13,972 nt of DNA from JBOGVA01 sp050692195 (lineage in GTDB: Bacteria; Actinomycetota; UBA4738). Location of the stretch: positions 1-13,972 of the forward strand of contig JBOGVA010000058.1 of assembly GCA_050692195.1 (NCBI GenBank). Direction: 5' to 3'. A program made the position numbers and the translations under genes. The notes under the pieces are model-generated. The model was given only the letters and a program-made list of their open reading frames with translations. It was not told where the DNA came from and made no database searches. This document shows positions 13,419-13,972 of the stretch, in pieces; position 1 is the stretch's first letter; every line of letters starts with the position of its first letter.

Positions 13419-13972
13419 ATGCCTGATCCTCCCACTCCTCCGACCGAGGTCGCCACGCACGAGTTCCTCCAGGCGATCCTGGAGTCCACGGCCGACGGGA
13501 TCCTGGTGGTTGACGGCGAGGGCCGAACGGTCTACGCCAACGCCCGATTCGCGGAGATGTGGAGGATCCCCCGGGATCAGCTGGCAGCCGGGAGCGACGA
13601 CAAGCTTCTGGCGTTCGTCCTCGACCAGCTCATCGACCCCGAGGCCTTCGTGGCCAAGGTCCGAGAGCTCTACCAGACCTCCCGCGAGGACCTCGACACG
13701 CTCGACTTCAAGGACGGCCGAGTCTTCGAACGCTATTCGCGCCCGCTGCTGAGCGGCGGAGACCTGGCCGGCCGGGTGTGGAGCTTCCGGGACGTGACTC
13801 AACAACGGCGGTCGGAGGAGTCGGTGCGGGAAGCCGAGTCCAGGTACCGCACCCTCGTGGAGCACATCCCCGCCGTCACCTACATCGAGGATCTGGAGGG
13901 GCCTGCCACCACGCTCTACATGAGCCCCCAGGCAGAGTCGCTCTTGGGTTACACGCCGGCGGAATTCATGGC
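13419..13972 (+). CDS. PAS-domain sensory protein, 3' end outside the window
   Basis: The first 184 codons of a longer reading frame are visible. After a short Pro-rich start, a first PAS domain runs from about residue 15 (EFLQAILESTADGILVVD) through ANARFAEMW to FRDVTQQRRSEES near residue 133. A linker helix follows, and a second PAS begins at YRTLVEHIPAVTYIED (about 142) with the SPQAESLLGYTPAEF motif at the window edge. No membrane segment is seen in this part. Such proteins usually end in a histidine kinase, GGDEF/EAL or SpoIIE domain; which one cannot be known here. The ATG at 13419 is the first start in frame after the upstream gene, 47 bp away, and no clear Shine-Dalgarno is present. 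Confidence 0.85.
   Translation, partial: MPDPPTPPTEVATHEFLQAILESTADGILVVDGEGRTVYANARFAEMWRIPRDQLAAGSDDKLLAFVLDQLIDPEAFVAKVRELYQTSREDLDTLDFKDGRVFERYSRPLLSGGDLAGRVWSFRDVTQQRRSEESVREAESRYRTLVEHIPAVTYIEDLEGPATTLYMSPQAESLLGYTPAEFM

Noticed and set aside
1..13972. tRNA, rRNA, riboswitch, transposase, integrase or defence genes
   Set aside because: None was recognised by reading both strands, and every long conserved frame is accounted for by the genes listed. A covariance-model scan would be needed to exclude small RNAs in 2790-3394 and 6123-6395.

Overview
The window is a 14-kb piece of a high-GC bacterial chromosome. GC-rich third positions, GTG starts, promoters that place the transcription start on the start codon, and a ribbon-helix-helix-like protein of a type I recall mainly from actinobacterial genomes together suggest an actinomycete-like organism, probably from an environmental lineage. 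That placement is inference; there is no rRNA or marker gene here to settle it.

Layout. (1) Positions 1-1860, plus strand: the 3' part of an NAD(P)-dependent aldehyde dehydrogenase, then a DinB/maleylpyruvate-isomerase-fold protein. (2) 1917-2789: a five-repeat beta-propeller protein read from an apparently leaderless promoter. (3) 2790-3452: a gene-free stretch with an octamer tandem array, repeated CTGCACAAAAAC and TGCACAA words and small hairpins, ending in a well-formed promoter whose -10 box lies inside an 18-bp perfect palindrome. (4) 3453-3983: a putative ribbon-helix-helix DNA-binding protein driven by that promoter, so a candidate autoregulator. (5) 6122 down to 3985, minus strand: a three-gene operon of free methionine-(R)-sulfoxide reductase, MFS exporter and SRPBCC protein. 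(6) 6123-6395: a regulatory gap with a REP-like hairpin and two further inverted repeats. (7) 6396-10557: a histidine-utilisation cluster, hutI (+), hutH (-) and a HutF-like deiminase (+), with hutH and hutF divergent from a 56-bp shared promoter region. (8) 10535-13371, plus strand: an AlkD-type DNA glycosylase overlapping the end of hutF, then a cobalamin-independent methionine-synthase-like enzyme split into two abutting genes. (9) 13419-end: the start of a multi-PAS sensory protein cut by the window edge.

How the genes fit together. HutH deaminates histidine to urocanate, HutI opens imidazolonepropionate to formiminoglutamate, and a HutF-type enzyme would deiminate that to formylglutamate. 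Urocanase (HutU) and formylglutamate deformylase (HutG) are not in the window. Two separate loci touch methionine: the sulfoxide reductase and the split MetE-like pair. The C-terminal MetE-like half keeps His256, Cys258 and Cys356 of the zinc site but seems to lack the usual glutamate ligand. I see no defence system, phage, transposase, CRISPR array or RNA gene. The most promising undescribed items are the autoregulatory palindrome with its DNA-binding gene, the repeat island before it, the unusual split MetE pair, and the leaderless promoter pattern.
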